From Gonocerus acuteangulatus (lineage: Eukaryota; Arthropoda; Insecta; Hemiptera; Coreidae), in NCBI GenBank assembly GCA_946811695.1, contig OX328124.1, positions 95,379,304 through 95,443,303 of the forward strand: a stretch of DNA of 64,000 nucleotides. Direction: 5' to 3'. The notes under the pieces are model-generated. The model had not been told where the DNA came from, searched no databases, and worked only from the letters and a program-made list of their open reading frames with translations. This document shows, one piece after another, positions 12,270 through 24,042 of this stretch. Position numbers and translations under genes: made by a program. Numbering within the stretch: position 1 is the stretch's first letter; each line of letters opens with the position of its first letter.

Positions 12270-12990
12270 TGAGTTAGAAAGAGCGGGAGAGGAATGAAAG
12301 TGAGGGAAAAGAGCAAGAGAGGGTGCATGGAGAGAGGGAGACAGGGCGTGTGGATAGAGGGAGAGAGACACAGGAAAAGAGACAGAGAGAGAGGGAGAGA
12401 GGGAGTGAGAGAGAGAGGGGAGGAGAGAGAGGGGGGAGAGAGAGAGAGCGAGAGAGAGAGAGAGAGAGAGAGATGAGTGGGAGAGAGTGAGATGAGTGGG
12501 AGAGAGAGATGAGTGGGAGAGAGAGGTGAGTGGGAGAGAGAGGTGAGTGGGAGAGAGAGAGAGAGAGAGATGAGTGGGAGAGAGAGAGAGAGATGAGTGG
12601 GAGAGAGAGAGATGAGTGGGAGAGAGAGAGATGAGTGGGAGAGAGAGAGAGAGAGAGAGATGAGTGGGAGAGAGAGAGAGTGGAGGGTGGGAGGGAGATT
12701 GATTGGAGAGTGGGATAGAGAGTGTTGGAGAGTGGAAGAGAGGGTGGGTAGAGAAAGGAACCGAAAGAGTAGGAAAGGAAGTGAGTGGAGAGAGCGAGAG
12801 AGAGTACGTGAAGACAGGGAGAGAGAGTGAGAGGAGGGAGCGTGATTGGAGTGGACAGAGAGAGTGTGGAGAGGGAGAATGAGAGTGTAGCAAGGGAGAC
12901 ATAGTGAGTGAGAGAGAGTGACAGAGAGATGGTGAGTGGAGAGAGTGAAGAAGATAGTGAAAGGGGCGAGGGAGAGAGAGATGTTGGAGA
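12270..12990. repeat. Polypurine (GA)n / 'gatgagtgggagaga' minisatellite
   Basis: About 720 bp are almost pure purine on the plus strand: (GA)n runs with repeated 'gatgagtgggagagagag' units between 12474 and 12680. Because the tract lacks stop codons in several frames, it yields three overlapping 265-275 codon Ser/Leu/His-rich frames on the minus strand and Arg/Glu-rich frames on the plus strand. These are composition artefacts. Confidence 0.9.
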
Positions 12991-13577
12991 GAGACATTCT
13001 TGAAGCAGACAGGCTGACCCCGCATTCTGCACATTCTCTCCCAACCTTGCACTTCTAATACGTACAGTAAAATTCTTGTAAAATAAACTTTCCCAAAGCA
13101 TACGTCCTCAGGAACAAAGGAACGACAAAGCCACAGGTTTCTGCCATCGGATAAATTTAGTTTACTGAATAAAGCCTAAAGAACAGTGACCCAAATTTGC
13201 AACGAATAAAATAAATACAATACAGATGAAACCTTCCTGAATGAAAATATAGAATAACCGTGAAAGAGAAGAGGAATACACTGATACTAAACCTTCGAAT
13301 GCATTAAGGAATAATAAATTCTTGAAAAACTACGGACATCTTCCGCAGAGTCAATTATTCAGGTGAATAGAGATACTAAGGGGATATTACCGCATTGCAG
13401 CCTTATTTTTCCGCCCCCAAGAGCCTTTTACAATTTATCAAATATTTACAGATTTTTAATTTCATTTTATTAAGCCTGGGTCGTGTAATAAATGGTCAAA
13501 ATACGAGTTATTAGAAAATAATATCACAACATACTAATAATTTCAGCTATTACAAAGATTACGAAGTTATATTTAGT

Positions 13578-13680
13578 CAGGGTTCAGTTTTGGTATTATA
13601 ATAAAACTAAATTGTTTATAAGAAAATGTGTTTTATTTTTTCCGGTGTTTCGGCTTGAAATTTAAGCCTTTGCCAGAGCT
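13578..13680 (-). mobile_element. PLE end with decayed hammerhead-like motif
   Basis: On the minus strand 13676-13647 reads CTGGCAA, stem II GGCTT...AAGCC with an intact 5-bp stem, then GAAAC. The first core box departs from CTGANGA, so catalysis is unlikely. The flank 'gggttcagttttggtatta' with 'ataataaaactaaattg' recurs at 45135-45185 and 46983-47055, which marks a shared PLE terminal region. Confidence 0.5.
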
Positions 13681-13909
13681 GTAAAACAAAAAGGACAGAG
13701 CTAATACTGATTTTTATACAGATGAAATGAACGGAAAAACATTATATTATACATAGACAGGGATGAATAATAAATATGGTAAATGTATATTGTAGCTTCA
13801 GCATAAATAACAGATATTTACCATATGTACGTCTATGTAATACATAGTATGTACATATGTTTTTCCTTTCATGTCTTCTGCATATAATTTAGTATGTACT
13901 CGGTCTTTC

Positions 13910-13960
13910 TTGTTTCACAGCCCTGATGAAGGCTTGAAACGTCAGCAAGATAATTTCGCA
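13910..13960 (+). ncRNA. Hammerhead-like motif, PLE type
   Basis: CTGATGA (13923-13929) is followed after six bases by GAAACGTC (13936-13943). These are the two invariant hammerhead boxes with GTC as the possible cleavage triplet. Stem II (AGGCTT) is minimal and stem I is not obvious from the flanks, so activity is doubtful. It matches the small PLE-associated variants in which stem III is only the self-complementary ACGT. Confidence 0.45.
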
Positions 13961-14479
13961 AGCCGAATGGCCAAAGATCTACTCTAAATGAATTATACAG
14001 TTTATGTTATGTAATATTTTATTTTTTAGAAAAATCTTGACAAATTTATTCTGGTTCTTATGTTCTTATATTGCGGCATCCATTCCTATTTTATGAACCC
14101 TGTCTTGTTCAAGGATACAAAAATCCCTTTATGTATATTCTTATTTGGCAAATTCTACTTAATGGCTTGGAAACGTGGATTGTCTCCGAAACGTCCTAGC
14201 AAAACTTAATGTTCTTTGACCGGAAGATCCTGCACTAAATCGTCTGGTCAATGATGGTTGAAGAGATAAATCAAAAGGTCCAAGATATTTCGGAAGAACC
14301 AGAAGTGGTCCATTGACTCACGCTCAGTATACTGAGGTGGTGCACGTTGCTTGTATGGTGACAAATGGCATTTTACACAAAATAATGCTGTGGGTCAAAA
14401 TGTGATTCGATGAAGCGATGGCGTGGCTGGAGATGTACAACAGATGTTTCGGTGTGAGGAACATGGTGGGGGCAGCACA

Positions 14480-14480
<1 letters not shown>
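13961..14480. other. No gene recognised; possible decayed PLE end
   Basis: 'ccgaaacgtcctagc' at 14190-14206 resembles the 3' half of the hammerhead at 61793, but no CTGANGA box precedes it. The rest shows nothing recognisable. Confidence 0.35.

Positions 14481-14484
<4 letters not shown>

Positions 14485-14549
<65 letters not shown>
14485..14549. repeat. (TG)n/(TA)n microsatellite
   Basis: About 62 bp of TA dinucleotides follow a short TG run. The 76-codon minus-strand frame across it, with its Tyr-Ile run, is an artefact. Confidence 0.95.
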
Positions 14550-14552
<3 letters not shown>

Positions 14553-15427
14553 GTTGTATCTTGCTAAAGTAGAACTTAATTAAGAAATACATTTTTGACC
14601 ATACTCTGCATAATCCAGCGGACAAATTGCTTCTAAATATAATCTTGGTAATTCTGTTCTAAATGGACCAATGCCGAGTCATATTTATTTACAAACAAAA
14701 GTAGATAATACAAAACGTTATTAATAAATGCATAATAGTCTTTATCAGTAATTCTGCTCAAATATAATTAGTTGTATGTTTAGAACACATTAAACACACT
14801 GCTTAGCGCTCTACTGGAAGCACCTAACTGATGTAGGTGGCTTAGCAGCTCACCGCGAACACCCATCTTCTATTCATGTTAAGCAGCGTACAGACCGTAT
14901 CGCCATTAATATTCCGGCAATCTCTCACATTCTGATAACATCGAGTCTAATAAAACTTGTAGCAGGTGATATGGGACAGACGACAATTTCATGTAATTAA
15001 TAATAATTTCGATCATAGTTAATGAAATTTTATTTTTAAACAAAAAATTAGTTTATTAATTTATAACTTTTGACATCTTTCCTCTTGTGCAAGGTATGTG
15101 TTTTGGCACCAGAGCAACGATCCCAAAAGCAACTAGTGACTTCCTTGAAATATTGAAACTTGATTCAATCAAGTCAATTAATTCTTATCGATTTCCCAGG
15201 AAGTGCCAATAATGATTGGCTCGTTCCAAATATTGTAAATGTCATATAGTACTTAAGCGAGCACAATTAATTATTTTACTAATTAAATATTGTACAAATT
15301 TTAAATAAACATAAATTAAAAAAAAATTGATTACCAGGTGACTCTCAGTAATCATATTTATGGGTGCTGAACAGTAGCTAATCATTCTTTCGGAGATGGC
15401 GGTTTACAGATCATCCAGCAAACTTAA
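14550..15427. other. No gene recognised
   Basis: AT-rich DNA with frequent stops on both strands and no repeat that I can match elsewhere in the window. Confidence 0.4.
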
Positions 15428-15714
15428 TAAAAATCATATTCCTCCCCCCCCCCCTAAAATTTTACTTCAGAAATTCATTTTTACTGCAATTATTACTAAA
15501 CTTATTTGTCTTTCTCTCGATATTGTAAAAAAAAAGAAAAGAAAAAGAAAAGCCCTTCCCTTTGAATTTTTTATTTAATTGGTAAAAATGTGTCATAAAA
15601 ACCTTAAAAATAAATTAAATAAGATTGGTTACTTCAGAAAATAATATTTTTTTGTTGCATGTAATAGCGTTTGGTATCCTAATTATTCCAAGTTTTAGAT
15701 TGTTAGTAGTCCAT

Positions 15715-15772
15715 ACCCCACAAATGCCCCAGCCCCCCCCCGAAATTATTTCCTATATATGCCCCTATCCAA
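15715..15772. repeat. Poly-C dispersed repeat copy
   Basis: 'ccccagcccccccccgaaat' followed by 'tatttcctatatatgcccc' is another copy of the poly-C family. A related poly-C run with 'taaaattttacttcag' lies at 15443-15475. Confidence 0.55.
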
Positions 15773-15859
15773 AACTCAGTTTAAATTTTTTTTTACATCC
15801 TATGTATCAATTACATTTTTATTTTGTGAGTTTTTATAACAAACCTGTTATTTACTAGT

Positions 15860-16770
15860 ATTAACCATCTCTCAACTGGAATATTCCTGTAAGAAAATTT
15901 ATTTTTCACTAATATACTGCTCTTAAACAATAAAAAGATGATACAATATACACACGAATTGCATTAACATGTTAATTAGGTGAATCAGTTTTAATTAAAG
16001 CGGAAACCCCCCTGATAATACAAAGCACAATCTCATAGAATAATGACTGGATTAAAACAAAGCTAACAATAACAGAGGCTGATAATAACTGAGTATAATT
16101 TCCCCCGCAGCATTATCCAGTGATATTACTCATGATAACATCTGTTCATAAGAGATGTTCACAGTTATGGCTCGATTCCTGTTATTTGTGTTAGTAGTTA
16201 GTAGGAAATCACAGAGAGGATATTATGTAGATCCAGATAGGCAATTTCACGGGAGCTGCTATCTGTTGAATTAGCCCTAACATGTAGCCATGGTTTGTAC
16301 GTGAGGGAAGGACTTCACTCCTGTCGGATGGCTGCATTACGGATGGAGATGGTGTCTCATTCAGATCTATAGGTCCTTATCATAATATCCATAAGAATAG
16401 CAGGGACTCCGTCATTTAAGCGTGATTCCGTTCTGATCCCGCGTGTCAGAAAAGAAAATGGGTCTGTTTGCGAAGACCGCATCCAGTTACTCAGCGCTTG
16501 CGCGTAACTCATTAGCTTTTCTATTGGCAATTCTATTAGTTTTCGCTGGTAGTAAAGTAACCTTCAACGCTCAAAACAGCGCAACTCGTAAAAATTAATA
16601 GAATTTTCTAATTTTAGCGAGTTGTATTGGCTAGAGTTTTGATATCTTCTTGAGCGAGCGTAGCGACCGGAAACGCATAGCACGTATGCCCATAATGCGA
16701 AATAAATATATAATATAAATATGTTGTAGAACCTCCGGACAAAAAAATCCGTGAGGAAGCCCCTAAACTT
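15860..16770. other. No gene recognised
   Basis: Mixed-composition DNA, less AT-rich between about 16200 and 16500. No recognisable domains or RNA genes. Confidence 0.35.
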
Positions 16771-16774
16771 CAAG

Positions 16775-16931
16775 TTATCTAACAGTTAGTTAGAAACCAT
16801 ATTTTATAAATATAGTAGTCAAAAAAAGTTGCTTTTAGTAGTGATTGCAGTGGTTTTAAATACATTTCATTACTAAATATATTAACTTTTGATTACTATA
16901 TTTATATAATATGGGTTCTAACCTTAGATAA
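16775..16931. mobile_element. Foldback MITE-like element
   Basis: The arms 'gttagaaaccatattttata' (16789 onward) and 'tatataatatgggttctaac' (to 16922) pair, continuing through 'aatatagtagtc' with 'gattactatatt'. Outer 'ttatctaa' and 'ttagataa' also pair. Total about 157 bp with drifted arms. No clear target duplication, so the superfamily is open. Confidence 0.7.
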
Positions 16932-17154
16932 GATGTAAGGAAGGAATACATAACATACAAAGAACCTGTAAAGTAATCAGTAAGTACTAAAATCCCTCTT
17001 TAAAATCACTACAGATACTTCAAAGTAACTGGATGTGCTCTTTGCAAACAGACCCCAGAAAAGATAACTCTTTGTCTTGGAGATGAATTTTCTAACTGGG
17101 TTAAAACTATTTATGTATTTTTAGTTTTACTAATGTACCCGAGGAGGACCCGAG

Positions 17155-17370
17155 TTTAAAACTAGGGGAGTCGAACCTTAAAGATTTCATCTCCGAATGT
17201 CATCGTTCCATCTAGTCTTTAATTAATTTAATACTGGGAATCAGCAAAGGGAAAACCAGGCGACAGGAGCAAAGTACTGACCACGATATCTCTCTAATAA
17301 GGCGTATGATCAAGAATCAGATACCTCTACACTTTCAGCCCTACTGGGTCCATTTGGCCTGTTACGGGAT
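17155..17370. repeat. Second copy of the 4689 tRNA-like repeat
   Basis: Shared blocks include 'gtactgaccacgatatctct', 'gggaatcagcaaagggaaaa' and 'aatcagatacctctac'. The ends are eroded and no good promoter boxes remain. Confidence 0.55.
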
Positions 17371-17599
17371 GAATTTTTTTTTCATTCTGTGTTTCGCATC
17401 TTTGACGATAAACACACTGAGCTGTCTTCTAAGAAAACAGGAATGTGTTTTATGATTACATTTGTTAATTTTGAATGTATTAAAATAATTTAAATAATTG
17501 CATGGTGAAATTATTTAAAAAAAGTTTAACTTTTAGCCATAATTAATATATATGGATGAAACTGTATTTTTCGGGGGGGGGGATTTTTTCATACAATTG

Positions 17600-18876
17600 T
17601 ATTTGTGTTTATACTTGTGGAGACAAATAATTCTTTATTAACACTTTTGAATACGAATTTATTTATATTCATGTTTCAAAAAAAGTGAAATACGAACAAA
17701 TTCGTGTTCATATTTATAAATAGAATTATGCCTAAATCATAATACATAAATGGCTATAATAATATGTATATATGTATAGCTATTGCTTCGGGGATCTGTA
17801 ATTATTTTATCCAAAAAATGTTCAATATTCATATATATAAATGCGGACTAAAATCTGAAAGCTTAATGAATAAATAGCGATAACAAAGAGGATAGCCTGC
17901 TAATTTGGAATAAAAAAACACAAACCCATTTAGTTATCATAACTAATACCGATATCAGAAAGGGAAAACCTTCTGAATGGAGATATGCAAATCCGAAAAC
18001 TCATCACATCACCCGCTCCCGGTTCATTGAATAATTCATTTTATTCTTTAAAACGATTTCAGTAAAGCTAGGGATATTAAAATGAACTTTATAAGAAGTT
18101 TTAAGGGATTTCGAAAATGTATATAATAGTTTTTCTCGTATTTATTATACTTTAACACTTCTATCGTTATTTACATTTTCCGTTAAAAAATATTCAAACA
18201 AATCTCTAGGAAAGCTAAATTAATTCGCTATATAATTCGCTTTGAGGTTCCAGGAAAAAGGCGATTTCGTAAATTTATGCTTATCAACACATGAATAAAA
18301 GAGAAGTGTGATTATTTGTTTTTTGGGTTTTTTTTTTCATGTTTAAAAAACAGTTAAAATCAAATTAATATCCATTGTACAGAATGAGTATACGTGTGAG
18401 GCGATTCGACTGTTAGTAAAAAATTAGAGCATCATAAATTATTTACAATAGTTAAACAGTTTATTAGTAAATACGGTTAAATAAAAAGATTATTTAATAT
18501 TATGGATAGGTGAATCATGCAATTTAAAATAATGTTTCTTCAAATATTGTTAAATATAGATAACTCGGGAATATTTGTAGTTTTTATCTCTGGTTCATTT
18601 AAGACATACGTGGACGTGTTGACTAATTTGAGAAGGTTAAAAACTAAAACTACTACTTACGTTTCAAATATCATTTCATAAATCCATTTACCTGAAATAA
18701 AAGACTGCTATTACTTTTTTGTATTTCACAATTAATAAGAAATAAATTGTATTCAGTAAAATTAAAGTTTAAAGAACAGCCACAACATTATAAACATATT
18801 ACCTGTTATTTTATATACGCAATAAACAATATTAGAAAATAACTAATTTGTATTATTCTGCAGCTCCCCACAGATA
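17600..18876. other. No gene recognised (very AT-rich)
   Basis: Long AT-rich interval with no open frame of note and no recognisable repeat boundary. Confidence 0.45.
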
Positions 18877-18879
18877 TAA

Positions 18880-19084
18880 GGGTGGGTTTACACTTGCTAG
18901 TTATTGCAGGATATTTATATCAGAGAGAAATTGCGACTATTGAAACCCCATGTAAAATGTATGTCTGCAATAAATTCTACCATGAGCAATTTATTGCAGA
19001 CATACATTTTACATGGGGTTTCAATAGTCGCAATTTCTCTCTGATATAAATATCCTGCAATATCTAGCAAGTGTAAACCCACCC
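18880..19084. mobile_element. Near-perfect palindromic MITE, PIF/Harbinger-like
   Basis: Two 97-bp arms (18880-18976, 18988-19084) are reverse complements with one visible mismatch ('gctagttattg' against 'gctagatattg'), separated by 11 bp. Ends are GGGTGGGTTTACACTTGC and its complement. The element is flanked by TAA at 18877-18879 and TAA at 19085-19087. These are in direct orientation, as a target duplication should be. Three-base TAA/TTA duplications are characteristic of PIF/Harbinger elements. No coding content; it would depend on a transposase elsewhere. Confidence 0.85.
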
Positions 19085-19551
19085 TAAAAGATCACTCACT
19101 ATTTGATAAGCTGATATAATGATTTTCTTGTAAAGGTCACGAAGATGTCATTTGGAAAATAAACACAAAATAGTTATTAATTTTTTCTTATACCCATTTA
19201 TTTACATTACTCCTTTACATTTGTTAAATACCGGCCTTTGGCTTACAGAAGGTTACTACGTGAAGTAGTCATATTAACCAGACAACCTAAGTATCCGTAC
19301 AAAGCAGCATCAACAGTCGTGGGACTCAAGACTATCTGATGACCAACAAGGACAAACCTACGTGCCAGACATGAAACTCAGAACTCACAACCAAGCACTG
19401 ACTCTTATAAGCTTGATTCACACTTTGACTTGATAGAACTCCTTGGAGATGACATAATTCTCATTTACAAAATATTCATTTAAAAAACACATACATTTAA
19501 AGCAGCAATTCTCTTGTTCTTCCACGGTCCTGACTTTCTGCCGCATGGGCG

Positions 19552-19585
19552 TAGAAAATAATTTCGGGGGGGGGGCTGAGACCAT
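19552..19585. repeat. Poly-G dispersed repeat copy
   Basis: 'aataatttcgggggggggg' followed by 'ctgagacc' is the reverse-orientation poly-C family. Confidence 0.5.
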
Positions 19586-19739
19586 TTCCGAGTTATGGAA
19601 AACTAATAATTTAGAACTTGGAATAGTTTTAACCAACTTAAAACGCTATTACACCCAAAATAAAATATTTTAATGAATTAAGTGATCTTATTTAACTTAT
19701 TTTTAAGGGTTTATGAAACATTTTTACCGATCAACCAAA

Positions 19740-19795
19740 AATTTAGGGGGGGGGCTGCAGCCCCCTCAGCCTCCCCCCTTATATACGCCCATGTT
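19740..19795. repeat. Poly-G dispersed repeat copy with internal palindrome
   Basis: 'ggggggggctgcagcccc', then 'ctcagcctcccccctt' and 'atatacgcccatg'. This is the most complete form of the family and shows that its core can fold on itself. Confidence 0.6.
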
Positions 19796-19870
19796 CTGCC
19801 GGCTTCTTCAGTGTTTAACAGAAGGAACCCTGAGGAAGCCAATAGAATCTCTGGCGAAACGTTTATTATT
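19795..19870 (+). ncRNA. Hammerhead-like motif, PLE type
   Basis: CTGAGGA (19830-19836), then GCC...GGC (stem II, 19838-19840 with 19853-19855), then GAAACGT (19856-19862), giving GTT as a possible cleavage triplet. An inverted partial motif lies just upstream: on the minus strand 19811-19795 reads CTGAAGAAGCCGGCAGA. Head-to-head arrangement is also seen in the palindrome at 36346-36594. A convincing stem I is not visible. Confidence 0.5.
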
Positions 19871-20084
19871 ATTATTATTAAATGATCACATCCAGAAGAC
19901 CTTAAAACATTAAATTTACAATAGCGTAAAAAAAACAAAAATATTTAGGTAAATATCAAGCCAAAATGTCTGGGTAAAATTCTCATGTCACGTCATCCAT
20001 TATTTAAAAAAAATAAATAAAAGACTACACCAGATTTACATTGCACTTTCTTGAGAAGTAACGAAAAAAATGCAATTCGCCAAA

Positions 20085-20210
20085 GAGGAGTATGTTGAAT
20101 ACACCGGTTCCCATAGATCACCGGAGATAAACAACGTCTAAGTGCTTTTGGTATAATAAAAGGCTGGCAATCTGTAGATAACCCGGCGTCAATATCCCAA
20201 TCGTTGATAT
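20085..20210 (+). repeat. 5S rRNA-derived SINE, partly deleted head
   Basis: 'gttgaatacaccggttccc' and 'atagatcaccgg' match the first half of 5S rRNA. After 'acaacgtc' (20138) the rest of the 5S part is missing, and the body 'ggctggcaatctgtagat' 'aacccggcgtcaat' follows. This is the same body as at 24310 and 32898. Confidence 0.75.
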
Positions 20211-20249
20211 CAGTAATATTCGGAAGATTAAAAATTACTTCCCGCAAAA

Positions 20250-20850
20250 TTACGAATTTAATTTCCCGTCGTCAAACATAATTTGATGCAAACAAAAATT
20301 CCTGGTCACGTGAAAGATGAAGTGACTTCCTAGACATTTGCGTACCCGTGGTGCAAGTTCTGGAATACCCTATCCATAGACATTTTGTCGTCAAAGTACC
20401 TTTTTGTAACTGTAAATATCCATAAGAAGCGAAACGATCAGGACTAAACGCCCCGTCCGGACTGCATTATCTTGCAGTAATTCTATTAAGAGCCCGAAAT
20501 GAAATGGAACTCCTTCAGTAGGCAGTTTAACCCCTCCCTGAGCAAAAACCTACCAAACCAAAGCCCTGGGAGTACTTGCTTCTAGAATACAGACCTTCCT
20601 TCGTCCGTGCTATTAGCCAAATTGCGGTTCCTTTTTTATCCTCCTCCCTCCAAGCTTTATCGTCCCCTCTTTCTTTAAAGCCCTTTACTATCTCCTAACA
20701 ATGCACATGTCCGTTGATGTTCCGACTAGCAGAAATACCGACATCGATTCCACTTATCTTCCATCCCCTCAAACTCTCTGACGTTCAATACAAGCTCTAA
20801 CAGATAAGGAAATACAAGCGCAAACAGCAACGTTATGCCATTAGTTAAAT
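20250..20850. other. No gene recognised
   Basis: Moderate GC content and no repeat signature recognised. It may be unique DNA. Confidence 0.35.
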
Positions 20851-20856
20851 CATAAA

Positions 20857-21656
20857 AAGTACATCACACAGCAGCTGCATTACTAAGCACATTCCTATCA
20901 AGGTGGGTAGTACACACTCCAAACCTGAAAACTTTGCTTAAAATAACGTACATAAATAAAAAATAACAAAAAAATATATATATATAGTTGCTCGTTTATA
21001 TCTTTAATGCACAGCAGACTCAATGAACAACCGGATATAGCGCTCGAGATTTGCACTCCTAGTGGTAGAAGTAACAACCAATTCCCGAGCCCGTTTGGTG
21101 GCTTAATTCGATTATAATATATTATGAGTAATCTCAAACTTATAATGAACCGATTTAATTTATTTTTAAAACGCATCTTCCTCATTACATACCCAAGACG
21201 TATACCGAGGTTTATTACTATACAACAAAAATTACGGCCGGTATGAGCAAATTTAGAATTTGGGTTCAGAGTAAGCCTTCTCGTTCTTTCAGATGGACAC
21301 GACGTTTACAGAGTTTCATTGCAGAGTAACAAAAATTACGGAAGTTGTAGGCAACTTAGTAATAGTAGTAGTGGGAGTAAACCCCCAGATGGACAGATTT
21401 TTCTGGTTAACGAACACGTTTAATCTTTTGCAAGGGTGATGCTTTATACCAAGTTTCGTAGCAAAAAACACAAAAACTCTGGCAAGTATTGTGTCAACAG
21501 TCACAGACACATATGTGTTGATATATACATAAATTTTAGTGGGAGTAATTTTCACCATATAGGTAGGTGGATGAAGAATTGAAGAAATGGTTCAAAAAGT
21601 CTCTCATGAGTGCGACCTCCTTCGGAGAGCTACATTCCTTCGGAGAGTGCTTAAAA
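20857..21656 (+). mobile_element. Family A non-autonomous element (HINE-like), near full length
   Basis: The 5' end 'agcagctgcattactaagca' (20871 onward) contains the subterminal CTAAGCACATTCC. The 3' end 'ccttcggagagtgcttaaaa' contains its inverted partner. Interior blocks match 46250-46969: 'acgtataccgag', 'ggttaacgaac', 'aaaaactctgg' and 'ataaattttagtgggagt'. The (TA)n of other copies is reduced here to a few bases. No protein is encoded. Confidence 0.75.
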
Positions 21657-21659
21657 CGG

Positions 21660-22790
21660 CCTGAAGGGCCCGAAACTTATGAAGAGAATCAATTGCAAGA
21701 AAATTATGGGGAATATTTTAATTTATACATATTGTAACTACCAATAATTCTCAAGAAATTACTTTTTAAAGTGAAACAATAATAAAAATTCCTGCGAACA
21801 CCTAATAATAAGAGGAACTGCATTAGCGAATATGACCCTTGTCGGGGATAGGAGTGGGAGAGGAGGACGAGGCCGCCCAGCTGTTTTTAGACCGTCCAGC
21901 TCATTCAGGTTCTGGTGGGGGGACTGACCCCACCATGGTGGGGATAGCGCCTGCCCTTTATTGCCTCTTCTCTCACTCTCTCTCTCTCTCGGACAGTTTG
22001 TTAAAGGCAACTTCCCAATATCCGCTTATAAAAGTTTCACTCCAACTGATTCCTACTATTTCTTCCCAAGCTCCCTAAGGGATAAGCGGCTGCAGGGACT
22101 GGAGAGCCCATTCTTTCTCAAACTCTCACGGAATCGGAGCCAAAGGGTTAAGTGCAATAGCCCATAGTCTCCTCTCAAAGTACTTCAAGTCTTTCACCAG
22201 AAGGAGCAGCTATGCTCTAGGGTGGGGATTTAGTCAAATAGGTTTTATCTTTATTTTTAAAAATCGTCTGCCTGTTCAGTGCAGAACATACATATGTTAT
22301 TCGGGAAGCACTTTTCAACTTCTAAAACAAAACTGTAATGGAGCATGAGTTAATAATATGCCCTTAACAGTCGAAAGGCAATGGAATAGCTGATTTGTAG
22401 GCTAGAAACACTTTTAAAAATCACAAAATTGAGCCGTTCTATAAACAAATGCCGAAATTTGTTCCATTTGTTGAGGGAAACAAACATCAAATAACGGCAG
22501 CACATGTGGAATCAAACAGATAAAGGTTCACGCCTAAAACTATTCATTCCAAAAATCAAAAATGACAACAAAACTGCAGATTAACCATTTACACTAAAGC
22601 ATCTTCTGCTCGGCGACGAAAACACTAATTAATAATTACAGATTCGTACTGACGGACTCAAATACATGTCCCTGGTATCATTACACCGAACTGACGAGCC
22701 TTCACCCATACAGCGGAATCGGCACCAATTTAGCTCAGAAACACCGCGACACCGCAACGCTACTCTCTTTGTACACAAGCTTTAACAGTG
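21660..22790. other. No gene recognised
   Basis: Short frames of 68-83 codons cluster at 21759-22167 on both strands over a GC-richer segment ('ggggactgaccccaccatgg'). No domain is recognisable. Confidence 0.35.
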
Positions 22791-22793
22791 TAA

Positions 22794-23154
22794 AGCAGGC
22801 CATTCACCTTCCGATTTGCAGACCGATATGTGGTCCAACTTTCGAAGTTGGATCCGATTTCGGATCGTAATGGCTTTATTGGATTGCCTAGTTGAAGGTC
22901 TAGTTGGACGACTCAGAACATTTAGCGGGTCGACTCGAAGGTCTGACATCCGACTGGCCGAGTTGGAGCGTGAGTGGGGAGTCTAATCAAAGTCGTCCAA
23001 CTTAACTCCATCACATTTTTCGGCTCGCGAGCGACGTCCACTGTCGTGAAAACAGAATAGAACTTCGATAGCAAGTCGGAGCGTGAGTAGAGTCAACAAT
23101 CCAACAAGTAGTCCTACTAAGTCGGACTACTAATGGAAATGTGAATGGCCTGCT
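22794..23154. mobile_element. PIF/Harbinger-like non-autonomous element
   Basis: Terminal inverted repeats AGCAGGCCATTCAC (22794-22807) and GTGAATGGCCTGCT (23141-23154) are flanked by TAA at 22791-22793 and TAA at 23155-23157. The 361-bp interior has repeated 'gttgga' and 'gtcgga' blocks in both orientations but no open frame. The TAA duplication supports Harbinger-type integration. Its TIR differs from that of 18880-19084, so the two belong to different families. Confidence 0.85.
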
Positions 23155-23159
23155 TAATA

Positions 23160-24040
23160 AAAATATAACCTTGCACAGCTCTACTGGGAGTTGTGCACTT
23201 ATATCTTAAACAGTAACACTTAAAACTGACTTGAGTAAATCGCGAAAACCCTAAAGTAAATAAATGTATAAAATAATTACTAAGAAGAAGGGTGACGGTT
23301 TTAATAAACCAACAACCTATAAAAATAAGGTTATTATGGCATAAAAATCCTATCTTAATTTAAGATTATGATGTTGAATTTAATAAAATTTAGCCTTAAC
23401 GACAATAATTAAACAGTAATAATTTCCTACATGGTAACATACTTTTAACATTTTTATAATTAAGATGGCGGAACGAGCTACATGCTTTGAGACAAGGAAT
23501 GAAAAGGTGTTGGAATGAGTGAGGGCAGACTGGAGAGAGAGGAGGTAAGCGGCTGCTAATATAAACGCCATTAAAGCCGTGGTATTTTTATCGCCTCCAA
23601 TAATTAAATGGAATCGTACTAAAGGGGGGGCCGACAGCCCCCTTCTGGAATTCCTGGAGAATTTCTGCCGCCCCTACATTCAGCTCTGCTCATAGCCCGT
23701 TTCCTCCAGCCGAGGAATTCTCTCAGTTAATGGGCTAACTCCGAGGAAGCTACTTTTTTTCTTTATTTATTACAACGAACAGAGTTCTTCGCTCAATGTC
23801 AATCAATAAAAAAAATGCAGTGAAATTCAAAAAGTAATAACATCTATTTATTAAACCACTGAACGCCACCCACCAGTGACTACATTCAAATCATTCTTTT
23901 TTAAAAACATTAACTCCCTAGGCTGGGATTTTCACCAAGAAATTCCGTCAGTCAATAAGTTCACGCGCATTAATAGGATTCTTTGGATTCACTCACTAGA
24001 CCAAGGTTTCCCAACCTTTCATTCGCCGAGCCTCCCCAAA
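23160..24040. other. No gene recognised
   Basis: AT-rich DNA with a short poly-G run near 23623. The 63-codon frame at 23380-23571 (minus) has no domain. Confidence 0.4.
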
Positions 24041-24042
24041 CC

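Noticed and set aside
12197..13101. Three overlapping 265-275 codon frames on the minus strand
   Set aside because: All arise from a polypurine tract that lacks stop codons; the proteins are Ser/Leu/His repeats with no domain.
14160..14206. Intact hammerhead at 'ccgaaacgtcctagc'
   Set aside because: The right half matches, but no CTGANGA box is present upstream.
21643..21665. Further hammerhead ('cctgaagggcccgaaactt')
   Set aside because: CTGAAGG lacks the last core A and stem II has no loop (GGGCCC); pairing is not possible in the required form.
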